Shown here: positions 23,895 through 35,469 of the stretch, in pieces | How the letters are laid out: each line of letters starts with the position of its first letter | Numbering within the stretch: the stretch's first letter is position 1 | NCBI RefSeq assembly: GCF_017654505.1 | Contig: NC_054534.1 | Location: 10,532,571 to 10,596,570, forward strand | From: Polyodon spathula | Lineage: Eukaryota; Chordata; Actinopteri; Acipenseriformes; Polyodontidae | Length of the DNA: 64,000 bases | Direction: 5' to 3' | Notes under the pieces: generated by a model | Told to the model about the DNA's origin: nothing | Database searches by the model: none | The model's input: the letters and a program-made list of their open reading frames with translations, nothing else | Position numbers and translations under genes: made by a program

Positions 23895-24680
23895 GGATAT
23901 ACAGGGAGAGAGAGAGTAGGTGTGCATTGCAGTACAAGATTCACAGGGAGACAGTAGGTGTGCATTGCAGTACAGGAAATACAGAGAGAGAGTAGGTGTG
24001 CATTGCAGTACAGGATATACAGGGAGACAGTAGGTGTGCATTGCATTAAAGGATATACAGGGAGAGAGTAGGTGTGCATTGCAGTACAGGATATACAGAG
24101 AGAGAGTAGGTGTGCATTGCAGTACTGGATATACAGAGAGAGAGTAGGTGTGCATTACAGTGCAGGATATACAGGGAGAGAGTAGGTGTGCATTACAGTG
24201 CAGGATATACAGGGAGAGAGTAGGTGTGCATTGCAGTACAAGATACACAGGGAGACAGTAGGTGTGCATTGCAGTACAGGATATACAGAGAGAGAGTAGG
24301 TGTGCATTGCAGTACAGGATATACAGGGAGACAGTAGGTGTGCATTGCAGTAAAGGATATACAGGGAGAGAGTAGGTGTGCATTGCAGTACAGGATATAT
24401 ATAGAGAGAGTAGGTGTGCATTGCAGTACAGGATATACAGAGAGAGAGTAGGTGTGCATTACAGTGCAGGATATACAGGGAGAGAGTAGGTGTGCATTGC
24501 AGTGCAGGATATACAGGGAGAGTAGGTGTGCATTGCAGTACAGGATATACAGGGAGAGAGTAGGTGTGCATTACAGTACAGGATATACAGGGAGAGAGTA
24601 GGTGTGCATTACAGTGCAGGATATACAGGGAGAGTAGGTGTGGACTGCAGTACAGGATATACAGGGAGATAGTAGGTGTG
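23895..24680. repeat. 36-42 bp minisatellite, about 21 copies
   Basis: Copies of AGTAGGTGTGCATTGCAGTA followed by CAGGATATACAGGGAGAG, with length variation in the GA-rich end (GAGAG, GAGAGAGAG or GACAG) and GCAGTA/ACAGTG substitutions. Length variation comes almost entirely from the GA microsatellite inside each unit. Long minus-strand open frames across it are artefacts. Confidence 0.95.
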
Positions 24681-25185
24681 TAATGTAATTGCAGTGTAGT
24701 AAAGAACACTTCAAAAATGTTTCTCAAAAAAACTATAAATGAGCCAAATCTAAAATCAACATATTGGGTTTCATCAGGATTTGATGTCGTTTGATTAAAA
24801 AAATATTAAAACAAAAGATAAAAGTTTATGTTTTATTATTTGTACTACATTTTCAGAAAGTGTATAATAAAATGATATACAAATCTGCATGAACATAACA
24901 CATATTATATGTAACTGTTTTCAACTCAATAAACTTACTATATTGCATACAGCACTAACTGCCAGAATACCTGTCCTGGTATATTCATGTAATAGTCAAT
25001 GTTCTTTACACCCCGGACCTCGAGAGCGGATGTTGTGAGCTACCATCCTCTGGAGGTCAAAGGTAAGCCCTGCAGCCCTCTAAATGGAAAATATACACAG
25101 GTCAAAGTTCAGCTATGTGATCACATTTCTATAGCATGACATATTTCCTGCACACAATTGTATAAAATGAAGAGTTTATTGGATG
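24681..25185. other. No gene seen
   Basis: AT-rich non-coding spacer. Confidence 0.5.
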
Positions 25186-25290
25186 ATAGCCAAATGCAAT
25201 GTGAAAAGCCTGTATGAGACTATGTTAAAAGCAATGTGAAAAGCCTGTAGGAGACTATGACAAATGCAATGTGAAAAGCCTATAGGAGGC
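25186..25290. repeat. 36-bp tandem repeat, 3 copies
   Basis: Three copies of GCAATGTGAAAAGCCTGTAG followed by GAGACTATGACAAAT, with few substitutions. Confidence 0.85.
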
Positions 25291-26125
25291 TATGATACAG
25301 TTTGGTAAAGATGTGTACATAATCAATGCAGTTCTCATGTTCACCCCTACAGTGTGATGGACGGACATGACCAGCACATAAGGGAGCCCATGTTTTCATG
25401 AGGACCCTCATCAATCGAGCACAACCACACCGGGCTAGGCTCACCTCCACTACTCCTGTGCGAGTATTTCCAGGAGATGTCAGCATTGGATTATTTTAAC
25501 TTAATCCCACTTCTCCCAGATGTATGTATCTATGTAAATGCTACAAAATAAATATGCTAGATTCTGACCAGTAGAGGTCTCTGTTTTTCATTAGTCACAC
25601 CAGCAGTGAGATTGGATTGAATAATTACATGAATGGTTTATAGGTTCATTGCGTGATTGTAACTTGTTAACACATTTTCTACATCTGGATAAAAGTGCCC
25701 TGAGTGATAACCTTGTGTGGGTTGTGTAGGAGAGCTTTGAAAGCAAACAAGTAGGAGAAGAGAACTAGTAAAGAATTCAAACTTAAAGTATAACATCAAG
25801 TCCGGGTCCGTGTGTAGAGGACGGCTTGGAGAAAGGCAGTTCTGTGTGGTTAGATACATGCAATGCAGTCTGATACAGGGTAAATTCTGATTGCTTTGTT
25901 TGGTTGGTTTTGTGTCAGGGAAGCGTCTCAGCTGTCCTGACTTTAGACAAGGGAAAGGAAACAGTAAAGTTAGTATTCCAAAACGAAGTTAGGATTTTTG
26001 TTGTTTATTTTTTTTTTATTGTTCTGTACCTGTGGAAAGAACCTTACCCTGTGATAAAAAAATAAAACACCTGTTGGTTTGAACCTCAACTGCAAGACTC
26101 CATGGTCTCATTTCATGAAGGTCCT
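25291..26125. other. No gene seen
   Basis: Non-coding spacer. Nothing recognisable. Confidence 0.5.
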
Positions 26126-27378
26126 GTGGTTGTGATGTGGTTGCGATGTGATTGCGATGAGGTTGTGATGTGATTGCGATGAGGTTGTGATGTGATTGCG
26201 ATGAGGTTGTGATGTGGTTGTGATGTGATTGCAATGAGATTGTGATGTGGTTGTGATGTGATTGCGATGAGGTTGTGATGTGGTTGTGATGTGATTGCTA
26301 TGAGATTGTGATGTGGTTGTGATGTGGTTGTGATGTGATTGGGATGAGGTTGTGATGTGGTTGTAATGTGATTGCGATGAGGTTGTGATGTGGTTGTGAT
26401 GTGGTTGTGATGAGGTTGTGATGTGATTGCGATGTGGTTGTGATGTGGTTGTGATGTGATTGCGATGAGGTTGTGATGTGGTTGTGATGTGGTTGTGATG
26501 TGGTTGTGATGTGGTTGTTGTGATGATGGTTGTGATGTGGTTGTGATGTGGTTGTGATGTGATTGCGATGAGGTTGTGATGTGGTTGTGATGTGATTGCG
26601 ATGAGGTTGTGATGTGATTGCGATGAGGTTGTGATGTGGTTGTGATGTGATTGCGATGAGGTTGTGATGTGGTTGTGATGTGATTGCGATGAGGTTGTGA
26701 TGAGGTTGTGATGTGATTGCGATGAGGTTGTGATGTGATTGCGATGAGGTTGTGATGTGGTTGTGATGTGATTGCGATGAGATTGCGATGAGGTTGTGAT
26801 GTGATTGCGATGAGGTTGTGATGTGGTTGTGATGTGATTGCGATGAGGTTGTGATGTGGTTGTGATGTGATTGCGATGAGGTTGTGATGTGGTTGTGATG
26901 TGATTGCGATGAGGTTGTGATGTGATTGCGCTGAGGTTGTGATGTGATTGCGATGAGGTTGCGATGAGGTTGTGATGTGATTGCGATGAGGTTGCGATGA
27001 GGTTGTGATGTGATTGCGATGAGGTTGTGATGTGGTTGTGATGTGATTGCGATGAGGTTGTGATGTGATTGCGATGAGGTTGTGATGTGATTGCGATGAG
27101 GTTGCAATGAGGTTGTGATGTGATTGCGATGAAGTTGTGATGTGGTTGTGATGTGATTGCGATGAGATTGCGATGAGGTTGTGATGTGGTTGTGATGTGA
27201 TTGCGATGTGGTTTTGATGTTACTGCAATGAGGTTGCAATCAGGTTGTGATGTGGTTGTGATGTGATTGTGATGTGACTGCAATGAGGTTGTGATATGGT
27301 TGTGAAGTGGCTGTGATATAATTGCGATGAGGTTGCGATGAGGTTGCGATGTGGTTGTGATGTGGTTGCGATGAGGGT
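26126..27378. repeat. 11-bp minisatellite, about 110 copies
   Basis: A 1.25-kb array of 11-bp units in two main forms: GTTGTGATGTG and ATTGCGATGAG (with GTTGCGATGAG and similar hybrids). Forms follow each other in recurring two- and three-unit orders, giving 22- and 33-bp higher-order repeats. One slip occurs near 26517 (GTTGTTGTGATGATG). The minus strand is open for 433 codons (26108-27409) as a His/Asn/Ser/Thr repeat; this follows from a stop-free unit and is not evidence for a gene. Confidence 0.95.
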
Positions 27379-27632
27379 ACGAGGAAGGTCGTTGCTGCCT
27401 TCGTTTCATAAAGCACTGTGCAAGTGCCGTCGCTTATAATCACTGTTTTGCGATCTGCACTCAAAAAAATCAGTAACTCGGTAATCCACTTTAAAGCACA
27501 GTGACAATTACATATTTACACAATGGCAGGATGCAAAGGAAAACAATTTTTTCAATGAAGAAATTGACACAATTATGGAAATAGTTGGCCAACACAAATT
27601 TGTTCTCAGGGCCGGATTAACATATACGCAAA
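27379..27632. other. No gene seen
   Basis: Short spacer. GGGCCGGATTAACATATACG near 27609 resembles a common dispersed animal repeat end, which I cannot assign. Confidence 0.4.
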
Positions 27633-27979
27633 TTACACTTTAGTGCAGGGCCCCAGCGAGGGCCCCCGTGAGGTCAAATTGGGACCCTTCACCGTGTAAG
27701 GCTGGGCATAATGAGTAAAGTGGTCTGTAACTACTAAAATGTTGCTGATGTTCCAGGAGTCATTTTCCATGCTCAAGAAATCAATACAGATTAGCTCCAG
27801 TGGTGCTTCAGTCCCAATATTGGTCAATAGGCGTGGATCATTTATGCATTGTTTTCCACTGCGCACATTGGGAAAAGGATTTGCAGTGAAGCTCAATGTT
27901 AGCAGCCAATAGAATCAGGCACGGGCAAGATCTTGAGTTCGCTCAGTCCCCAAGTGTCCCATGTTGTTATGTAGGGACC
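27633..27979 (-). pseudogene. Ty3/gypsy-like retrotransposon integrase fragment
   Basis: Read on the minus strand, this carries the end of the integrase zinc-binding region (a GHLGTERT-like segment near 27950) and the start of the catalytic core. The core shows APLELICIDFL, containing the first catalytic Asp, and ILVVTDHFTHYAQ. Homology stops near 27720, before the second Asp and the Glu of the DDE triad. Reading frames shift and contain stops. It continues the pol remnant at 28566-29575, interrupted by the LTR at 27980-28565. Confidence 0.8.
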
Positions 27980-28565
27980 TGTGGCGGAGTGTCCCGCCCC
28001 TTTATGTTTAAGAGTTTTATTTTGTATGTAGTGTGTTAATGTTGGTGTTTATGTATAAAATACATGGGATATAAATATGGGTTACGAGCACAAGTGTTTA
28101 AAATCTATATTTGTATTTAGGCACGAGGATTGCACAGCACTTCACGTGCAGGTAAAATAATATGTGAGCATGGAGAATTGCACTTTTATTAATTCACGTG
28201 CAGTTGTACTGAGACTCCAATTGAATGATTGATTATCAATCGAGTCTCGGTACAGCTGCATAAAAGCTGCATATTTTCACGCACTCGGGTGTTTGTTCGT
28301 GAGTGGAGAACGGGAGAGAGAAGGAGATACTATATTAACAATTGCTATTTCGTGCTGGAAGCTCCAGCACGGTACTTGTTGGTTTTGTCCACGTCCATTT
28401 TGTTTGTCTGTTTGTTTGGCCAATGCGCCCTTTGTTCTGTGTGTTTTGTTTAAATCTTTTTGTTTGTGATTTATTATTATTTACAATAAAACTCTGGACG
28501 CTGCAGCGTCACAGATTCACCGCCATTCATCAGTGTTTGGAGTCTATTTCTGGTCTGATGTCACA
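27980..28565 (+). mobile_element. Solo LTR inserted in a gypsy-like pol remnant
   Basis: A 586-bp block that splits the pol homology, starting TGTGGCGGAGTG and ending GATGTCACA (short inverted TGTGNC/GNCACA ends). In plus orientation it has a TATA-like CATAAAAGC near 28259 and an AATAAA at 28485-28490. This is a sensible U3-R-U5 order. Just upstream of the TATA-like box lies an inverted repeat (28200-28217 and 28242-28259). No internal domain or second LTR is present, hence solo LTR. No clear target-site duplication was found. Confidence 0.65.
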
Positions 28566-29575
28566 CTTGCAAAGCCATCCTGATCATAGCCAGCTGTTTA
28601 TATTCACTAGGTAACACAAGCTGTTGACGATAAAATGGCACATTGGTCTTCGGGAAGTGATACAATATGCCATCCTTCAAAGCCAGTGAGTCCCATGTCT
28701 CCCACAATATTACTTCTTCCAAGGGAGCACCTTTCACTGGAACAGGCTTTCTTACAGCCTTCACCGCAGCAATAGAGATCATTCCTCTGGGCTGTGTGAA
28801 TGTCCTTTTGACTGAACTGGGGCAGTTGAGAGAGATCCCATTCGGTGAAACACCTAACTGGTATGCAGCTCCTTACAACCAAAGGGACAAAAGTCCACCA
28901 CAACACTGGCAGGTAGCTCTCACCCCGAGAGGGCACTTCCACCCACTCATTCTCTTCCACTGTGCATGAGTGAGGGCATCTGGACAGGACATCAGCATCA
29001 ATATTTGTACGACCGGGTCAGCACTTAAGCTGAAAGTCTTAGGGTAGTCTCCAGTGGCATCCAGTCTGGCTGTTGTCTTAATATCGGTGAGTGCGTTGTA
29101 GTCAGTTCTCATGATAAAGTTTGCTCCATACAAATAATCCTGGTACTTATCGACCACAGCCCACTTGAGCCCCAACAGCGAGCTTGTATTTCTTCTCTGT
29201 GGGTGAAAGGCCACAACTAGCATAGCCCACTGGTCTGCAGCCCTCAGGAAACTTCTGGTACAGAACTGCACCTAACCCATCCAAGCTGGCATCCACACGA
29301 ATGATTTGCATTTTCTGGGGATCAGCGAAAGCAAGGACTGGTGCACTGGTCAGACACTCAATGATGGTGTGAAAAGTGTCTTCACATCGTTGAATTCATC
29401 AGGCTCATTGCCACAATAATAGGATGCTCCTAGATAATGGGGAGTCTGTGTTGCGGTTTGCATTTCGTTTCCTGTCACTAACTGTATCAGTAGTGTACGA
29501 GTGGTGTTGGCCTGCTCAAAGCACTTACTCACAAGCCAGGAATAGGGATTGCAACGCAGTACAGAACAATTCACA
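28566..29575 (-). pseudogene. Ty3/gypsy-like pol remnant (RT end, RNase H, integrase start)
   Basis: Minus-strand frames show pol segments in the usual order. A FNDVKTLF segment (near 29385) belongs to the end of reverse transcriptase. An RNase H-like region follows, with LLGLKWAVVDKYQDYLYG and FIMRTDYNALTDI (about 29130-29190). Next comes the integrase N-terminal region with LALKDGILYHF and QQLVLP (about 28620-28700). Stops and frameshifts separate them, so the element is dead. It is interrupted at 28565 by the LTR and resumes at 27979. Gag, protease and most of the RT are missing. Confidence 0.75.
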
Positions 29576-30552
29576 GGTAGGCCATTATTAAGTTAACAAA
29601 CTATAACTTAGATTCTAAATATTTATTCCGTCTTGTGAGTCTCTTTGTCGTCATCACTTGCAGGCAGCAAAGCGTCAGACCTCTGTTTCACAGCTTTAAC
29701 ACTTGCAATAAGATGTGCACAATATTAGAGATGTACATTCTAGAAAGTCAGCCAGTTGATTGACAGGAATTTATAATTAGAACAGGTCCCATAATTATGA
29801 TTGACATTCCTAACTTGCTGTGGCCAGTGTGGATCAGAGCATTCTATGCAGCAATGCTGATAAAGCACAATTCCTAGCCTTGGTCCTACCAGGTGGGCTA
29901 CACTAGTGCATAAATACATGTAAAACAAATGGTGCTGTTTCCATGTATACTCAATAAAGGAGTCTCTTCTTCAGCTCAACAAGAATAATTAGCACTGAAA
30001 GGGTTAAAATGAGGGGTTTCCCTGGGGACAGAACCTGAAAAGAATACAGGGGCACTTGCTTAGAAAATGTATTGCGTAAATGAAAAACAAAAAGACTCCT
30101 TCTATCCACTGCATTACACGCATGGGGTTAATTGTACTGTAAGTTATTGTTCTTTTTTGTTTCCATTGTTCATTGTGTATCACCAATGATTATACCAAGC
30201 AGAATGCATGGAATTTGCTTTTTGTTTTGTTTTGTTTATTGTTCTAGGAAGGCATTTTCACACATGGAATCTCAATCCTCTGTTCTTTCCTGTGCACATT
30301 CACCGCTGTGTGACTCACCTACTTCTTCATTTCTAAAGGACTCCTCTCTAAAAGCTGCTTACTCCATCTGAGCAGCATTGTTTTCATGTGCATGGCATCC
30401 TGATCTTGAGCTTATCAACATGGCAAAACACACTGCGACACATTCACAGCCATTTCACTACAAAAATTAGCCTCGTTTTCATTTTTTTCATTGAGTAATT
30501 TAAATACACTACTATTTCTCAATGCAAGTGTTGTTAATTGAAAAAAAATAAG
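29576..30552. other. No gene seen
   Basis: Non-coding spacer between the gypsy remnant and the first LINE. Small open frames only. Confidence 0.5.
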
Positions 30553-31841
30553 AAGAACATAAGAAAGTTTACAAACTGCCTTTGACCCATCTTGCTCGTT
30601 TGGTTGTTAGTAGCTTATTGATCCTAGAATCTCATCAAGCAGCTTCTTGAAGGATCCCAGGGTGTCAGCTTCAACAACATTACTGGGGTTAGTTCTAAAC
30701 CCTCACAATTCTCTGTGTAAAAATGTGCCTCCTATTTTCTGTTCTGAATGGCCCTTTATCTAATCTCCATTTGTGGCCCCTGATCCTTGTTTCTTTTTTC
30801 AGTTTGAAAAAGTCCCTTGGGTCGACACTGTCAATACCTTTTAGGATTTTGAATGCTTGAATCAGATCACTGCATAGTCTCCTTTGTTTAAAGCTGAATA
30901 GATTCAATTATTTTAGCTTGTCTGCATGTGACATGCCTTTTAAACCCAGAATAATTCTGGTCGCTCTTCTTTGCACTCTTTCTAGAGCAGCAATATCCTT
31001 TTTGTAGCCAGGTGATCAAAACTGAACACAATATTCTAGATGAGGTCTTACTAATGCATTGTAAAGTTTTAACAATACTTCTCTTGATTTAAATTCAACA
31101 CTTTTCATTATATATCTGAGCATCTTGTTGGCCTTTTTTATAGCTTCCCCACATTGTCTAGATGAACACATTTCTGAGTCAACATAAACTCCTAGGTCCT
31201 TTTCATAGATTCCTTCTTTATCCTTCAGTATCCCATATGGTATTTATAATGTAAATTTGTATTGCCTGCATGCTGTACCTTTCACTTTTCTCTATTAAAT
31301 GTCATTTGTCACGTGTCTGCCCAGTTCTGAATCTTGTCTAGATCATTTTGAATGACCTTTGCTGCTGCAACAGTGTTTGCCACTCCTCCTACTTTTCTGT
31401 TGTCTGCAAATTTAACAAGTTTGCTTACTATACCAGAATCTAAGTCATAAATGTAGATTAGGAAGAGCAGAGGACCTAATACTGATCCCTGTGGTACTCC
31501 ACTGATTACCTCGCTCCATTTGGAGGTTTCTCCTCTAATCAGTACTTTCTATTTTCTACATGTTAACCACTCCCTAATCCATGTGAATGCATTTCCTTTG
31601 ACCCCTACTGTGTTCAGTTTGAGAATTAATCTTTTATGCTGAACTTTGTCAAAAGCTTTCTGGAAACCTAAATAAACCATGTCATATGCTTTGCAGTTAT
31701 CCACTGTCACATTTGTTACATCCTCAAAAAAGTCAAGCAGGTTAGTTAGACATGATCTCCCTTTCCTAAAACCATGCTGACTGTCTCCCAGGATACTGTT
31801 ACCATACATGTAATTTTCCATTTTGGATCTTATTATAGTTT
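30553..31841 (-). pseudogene. CR1-like LINE, 5'-truncated (copy 1)
   Basis: A minus-strand non-LTR retrotransposon of the Jockey/CR1 type, ending at left with a GAACATAAG-type 3' tail. Recognisable segments include [20 protein letters not shown] and [20 protein letters not shown] of the reverse transcriptase (about 31600-31790). The C-terminal LIQAFKILKGIDSVDPRDFF (about 30800-30860) is also present. Many frame breaks exist. Homology to copy 2 (35841-38333) is close across its length and ends abruptly at 31841 inside the RT, as 5' truncation produces. Confidence 0.9.
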
Positions 31842-32083
31842 CCAATCCTCTTGTGGGATCCCAGTGAATCAAGAAGCAGCGACAACAGCACAGCTTGGCA
31901 ACCCATTCCAAACAGCCACGTGTTCCCTGCTGAACAGCACCTCCTACCCTTTTTTATTTCAACTTCCAAATGTGTCCTGTGGTCCTGGCATCTGTGCTGG
32001 GTTTGGAAAGCTAGCCCTTCTTTTTTCTAGGTTACCCTCAACCTACTCTCGTAACTCTTAATGCTAGTATTGGTCTAATTCAG
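31842..32083 (-). mobile_element. Possible older LINE 3'-end fragment
   Basis: The motif order GGCAACCCATTCCAAACAGC, CAGCACCTCCTACCC and TGTGTCCTGTGGTCCTGG is reminiscent of the antisense 3' region of CR1/L2-like LINEs, but is not the same family as copies 1 and 2. Weak evidence. Confidence 0.3.
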
Positions 32084-32247
32084 CAGGAGCCAACCTGGGA
32101 TCTCCCATTCAATTCCATTGCTGGTCTTTGTTCCAACCAGGTCTTTAATTATTGATCTTCAGCAGGGTCACTATAGTAACTAAAAACCTGGTGGTAACAA
32201 AGGCCAGCAAAGCAATGGCATGGAAGAACCCAGGTTGCCTACCCCTG
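32084..32247. mobile_element. hAT-like non-autonomous element (MITE)
   Basis: A 164-bp element. The left end is CAGGAGCCAACCTGGGATCT; the reverse complement of the right end is CAGGGGTAGGCAACCTGGGT, followed by TCTTCCA. It shares the CAGRGG-type end with the element at 17645-17840 but differs internally. No flanking 8-bp duplication is evident. Confidence 0.55.
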
Positions 32248-34900
32248 AACCTGACCAATCCAAGGGTTATGAGTCCTGCGATAGAATGGTCTGAATAGCC
32301 ATGGTTACCTTCACCTGCTTTAAATGATCTTCTATAAATTCTCTCCAATACGTGTGTATGGTGGAGACTAGCTGAACCGAGGTCTGGTGTATTCTCAGGG
32401 CATTATACGGTAAAATCTCCTCATCGACTCCCTGGTGGCTGGTAAGAGCATGCGATTATAAAGACTTTGTGGTTTTACTACTGTTTGTAATGTTTTCTTT
32501 GGGAAAAAAACAACCTGATACTGTCACCAAAAATTGGTAGCAAACAAACACACAAGTTTAATTTAAGAACTGAGCTGGAGAACTTGTCTGTTGCAAGTTT
32601 TGCATGCAATGCAAATAAGTGGTTCAAAACATAAGGCTCTGATAAATCTGGGGTGAGTTTAATAGCAGAGCGCTCTCTTGTGGCGCCTGTAACACATGTT
32701 AGAAGTTATTGAACGGTCTGTTAGGAGCGAGCAGTTTCACAAGAGCAGGCAATACATCGCTCTGTATTCAAAGAGTTGCTTTAAGCGAGTTTTGCAACTT
32801 TTGTATATATATATTTTTTAATGTAATTACTGCTATTGTATTTTTGTAATGTAAAGTTACTTATGTTTTTGTTTTGTTTTAGCATCGTCAGACGCGAGTC
32901 ATTACTGTCAAGTTATAAAGAATCCATGTTTCCTTTTCTAGTACAAGTGTTACATTAAAACAAATATCATGATCATTTTTAAGAAGCCAAATTGACAACA
33001 AAAATATTACTTATGACGCTCATTTTGGTCCTACAAATCCATGTTTTTAAACATCCACTTGCAGGCCCTGCATTGAAAATGCAGGTTGGCCATTTTGGAC
33101 CTCCAGCGAGGCAGCTCTGAGCTTGATTTAATACTGTTAGAAAGCGCTCATGGCGAGCGCATCTATAGGCATTACATTTAATTAATTTGCAGAATGACTT
33201 TAGGGAAAAGATTAGTCAGTCTTAACTGACATGAATTTATGGAAGCAGAAAGTTCCCTGAAGAAACCCACCTCTAAATGGGAACGCAGGTCAATGACGTC
33301 ACTCACACGAAGAGTCTCTGTGCAGGACACTTAAGCAGCTGATAATTTATAATCCGTAGCCACTGTAAATCATGACCTGTGAGCTGAATATAATACATTA
33401 GTCTAGAAGCATTCATTTAAAAAGAGCGCCGTCTGACACATGGCTCCAATCACGTGAGCAGTTTAATAGATTTAAAAGAGCAGGCCTCATAAACCATGCC
33501 ATTTTATTAGATTAACAACAACAACAAAACACAAGCTGCTGCCTGTTCGTTACCAGAATGATAAAAACACATTACAGCCTCAATGTGAAACAGCACTTCT
33601 AATAGCCCTTATTACCAACCCCATGTACAAATAGTCTTAATTCTGCATTTCAAAAAATGCATAATGAAAACTATTCAGTTCAGCTCTGTGGTTAAATAAT
33701 TGACCAGTATTTATACTTTTTTCTAATATGAATTAGCTAACCACAATAGGGAGTCCACCCATGAATGTACGTCAGTCGAAAATGAAGAAACAAGGTGCCC
33801 AATATTATCAGCTTAGGGACCAAAATGAAGTAATTACATAATTAATCCCAAGCTGCCTCATTTATATAACTACAATAAATGTGTGCCTAAAGGCAGATGC
33901 ATTATGTCAAGTTCTGTGTGTGTCACATTTGTTCCAAAATAAAATATCTTTAATTAGTTAATGCGTTCCAATGCTGTCAGGGTATTGCAGGAGGAGTGGG
34001 CTTCTGTACAGATAAATGATGTTGGACACAAGTTCAGAAAACTGTAAGCAACTGTAAGGTAGGTGTTTATATTGAGAGTAGGGTGAGTCCCTTTCAGTCC
34101 TTTAATGGAGACTTCTAACATATAAGAAAACAGGCTATAAAATTATCCAAATTCAATGTAGAGGATGCATAAAAATATAGTTACATATTATAGGAGAGCA
34201 GCTTCAGCCAAAGTGGTTGTCTTTGTCAGGTTTTACAGTGTCTGTATCAATAAAACAGCTAACTAGGTTACAGCAGCATAACTTCAGCAGATGTGTAAAC
34301 TGAGCACCCCAGCAGCAGCAGCCGAAGACAGGCATCTTGCTTGTTTTCTAGTCTCTCAGGATTTCACCCGACTTTAAATCTACCCTCGGTTCTCAAGTGA
34401 AATTAGTTTGACCAAACTAACCCCCAGCGGGCATCGTATTCATCCACACATCACAAAACCAGCGCGCATTCTGTGAATGTTGGCTTGAGAGGTCCAGGGC
34501 TGACTACCAGGTAGGAGTGTCCAGACCTGGGAAGCTGTCAGCTGTGCAGGGATGCTCGTGTGCAGTATTCCTTCATTGTAACTGGATTTGTATAACTGTT
34601 GTGCAACTTTAGGACCACAGAATGCTAGAATCGTTAATTATGCCCAGCAGGGAGTTTGATTAGTTAGAATTGCTGTAACCATTCAGAAAACTCAGTGTGA
34701 GAATCCCTTCAATAGAGTGCTGTTACGTTTTCATAAATTACTGAATTGCAAACTGTAAACTACCAACACTCCTAGTTCCCAAGCTGTTTTATTTGGCAGT
34801 CTTATAAAACAATATGACAAATGTCTTTGTAGGCAGTAGAGCTTTCTTTTACATGACCTGAAACAATGTGAACAAGCAACAAGCACCAGCCAGCATAGAT

Positions 34901-34901
<1 letters not shown>
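32248..34901. other. No gene; repeat-poor, possible conserved non-coding sequence
   Basis: About 2.6 kb with almost no simple repeats between dense mobile-element blocks. The 33100-33500 part has a palindromic CRE, an E-box CACGTG near 33450 and homeobox-like TTTAATTAATTTGC near 33177. That would fit an enhancer, but conservation cannot be judged here. No coding exon was recognised. Confidence 0.4.
33294..33301. promoter_or_regulatory. Palindromic cAMP-response element motif
   Basis: TGACGTCA, the full CREB/ATF consensus, lies in a repeat-poor stretch about 7.2 kb upstream of NPR3. An 8-bp motif occurs by chance roughly once per 65 kb on random sequence, and CpG scarcity makes it rarer. Function is inferred only. 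Confidence 0.3.
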
Positions 34902-34972
<71 letters not shown>

Positions 34973-34992
34973 ATATGTGTGTGTGTGTGCGT
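34902..34992. repeat. (GT)n microsatellite, about 45 copies
   Basis: A long uninterrupted GT run with one GTATGTATAT interruption near 34968. Confidence 0.97.
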
Positions 34993-35256
34993 GGGCAGGT
35001 TTATAGTGCTTGCAGGGTCAAAAAAGTCTCCACAAGGAAGGAAAGTCTGACAAAACCTACCTTATGAGGACACAGACCAAGTCGGGCCTAGTGTTTAAAC
35101 AGATATTAAACAGTTATTATTATTTTTTAAAACAAACTAAAAGTGCCCAAATATTTTATAACCCTGTGGGGAGTTTTATTTGACTGGAGTTAGAAATAGT
35201 AAATAAAACTATAGTGTGAGTCAATGCAAAGTCCTCATAAACAATATAAACAAACG

Positions 35257-35281
35257 TGTGTGTGTGTGTCAGTGTATCTGT

Positions 35282-35319
<38 letters not shown>
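35257..35319. repeat. (GT)n microsatellite, interrupted
   Basis: Two GT blocks separated by CAGTGTATCTGTAA. Confidence 0.95.
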
Positions 35320-35469
35320 AGTCTGGATTTGTGCTTCCACTTTCCAGTCTCTATGTCTCAACCTCCACTGTAACATATTAGCATCTTTATTCTGAATGAG
35401 GTAGTAATACTCTGTTTAAAAGATTGGAATTGCTTTTTTTCAATATATTTATTATTATTAATATTTTTA

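Noticed and set aside
23879..24727. Minus-strand Cys/Leu/Tyr-rich repeat peptides resembling a repeat protein
   Set aside because: Frames interchange between copies because unit length varies; no gene structure.
26108..27409. 433-codon minus-strand frame rich in His, Asn, Ser and Thr
   Set aside because: A by-product of an 11-bp minisatellite without stops; several overlapping frames are open equally.
28229..28614. Plus-strand frames of 74 and 90 codons
   Set aside because: They lie within the solo LTR and its junction; LTRs do not normally code and no domain is visible.
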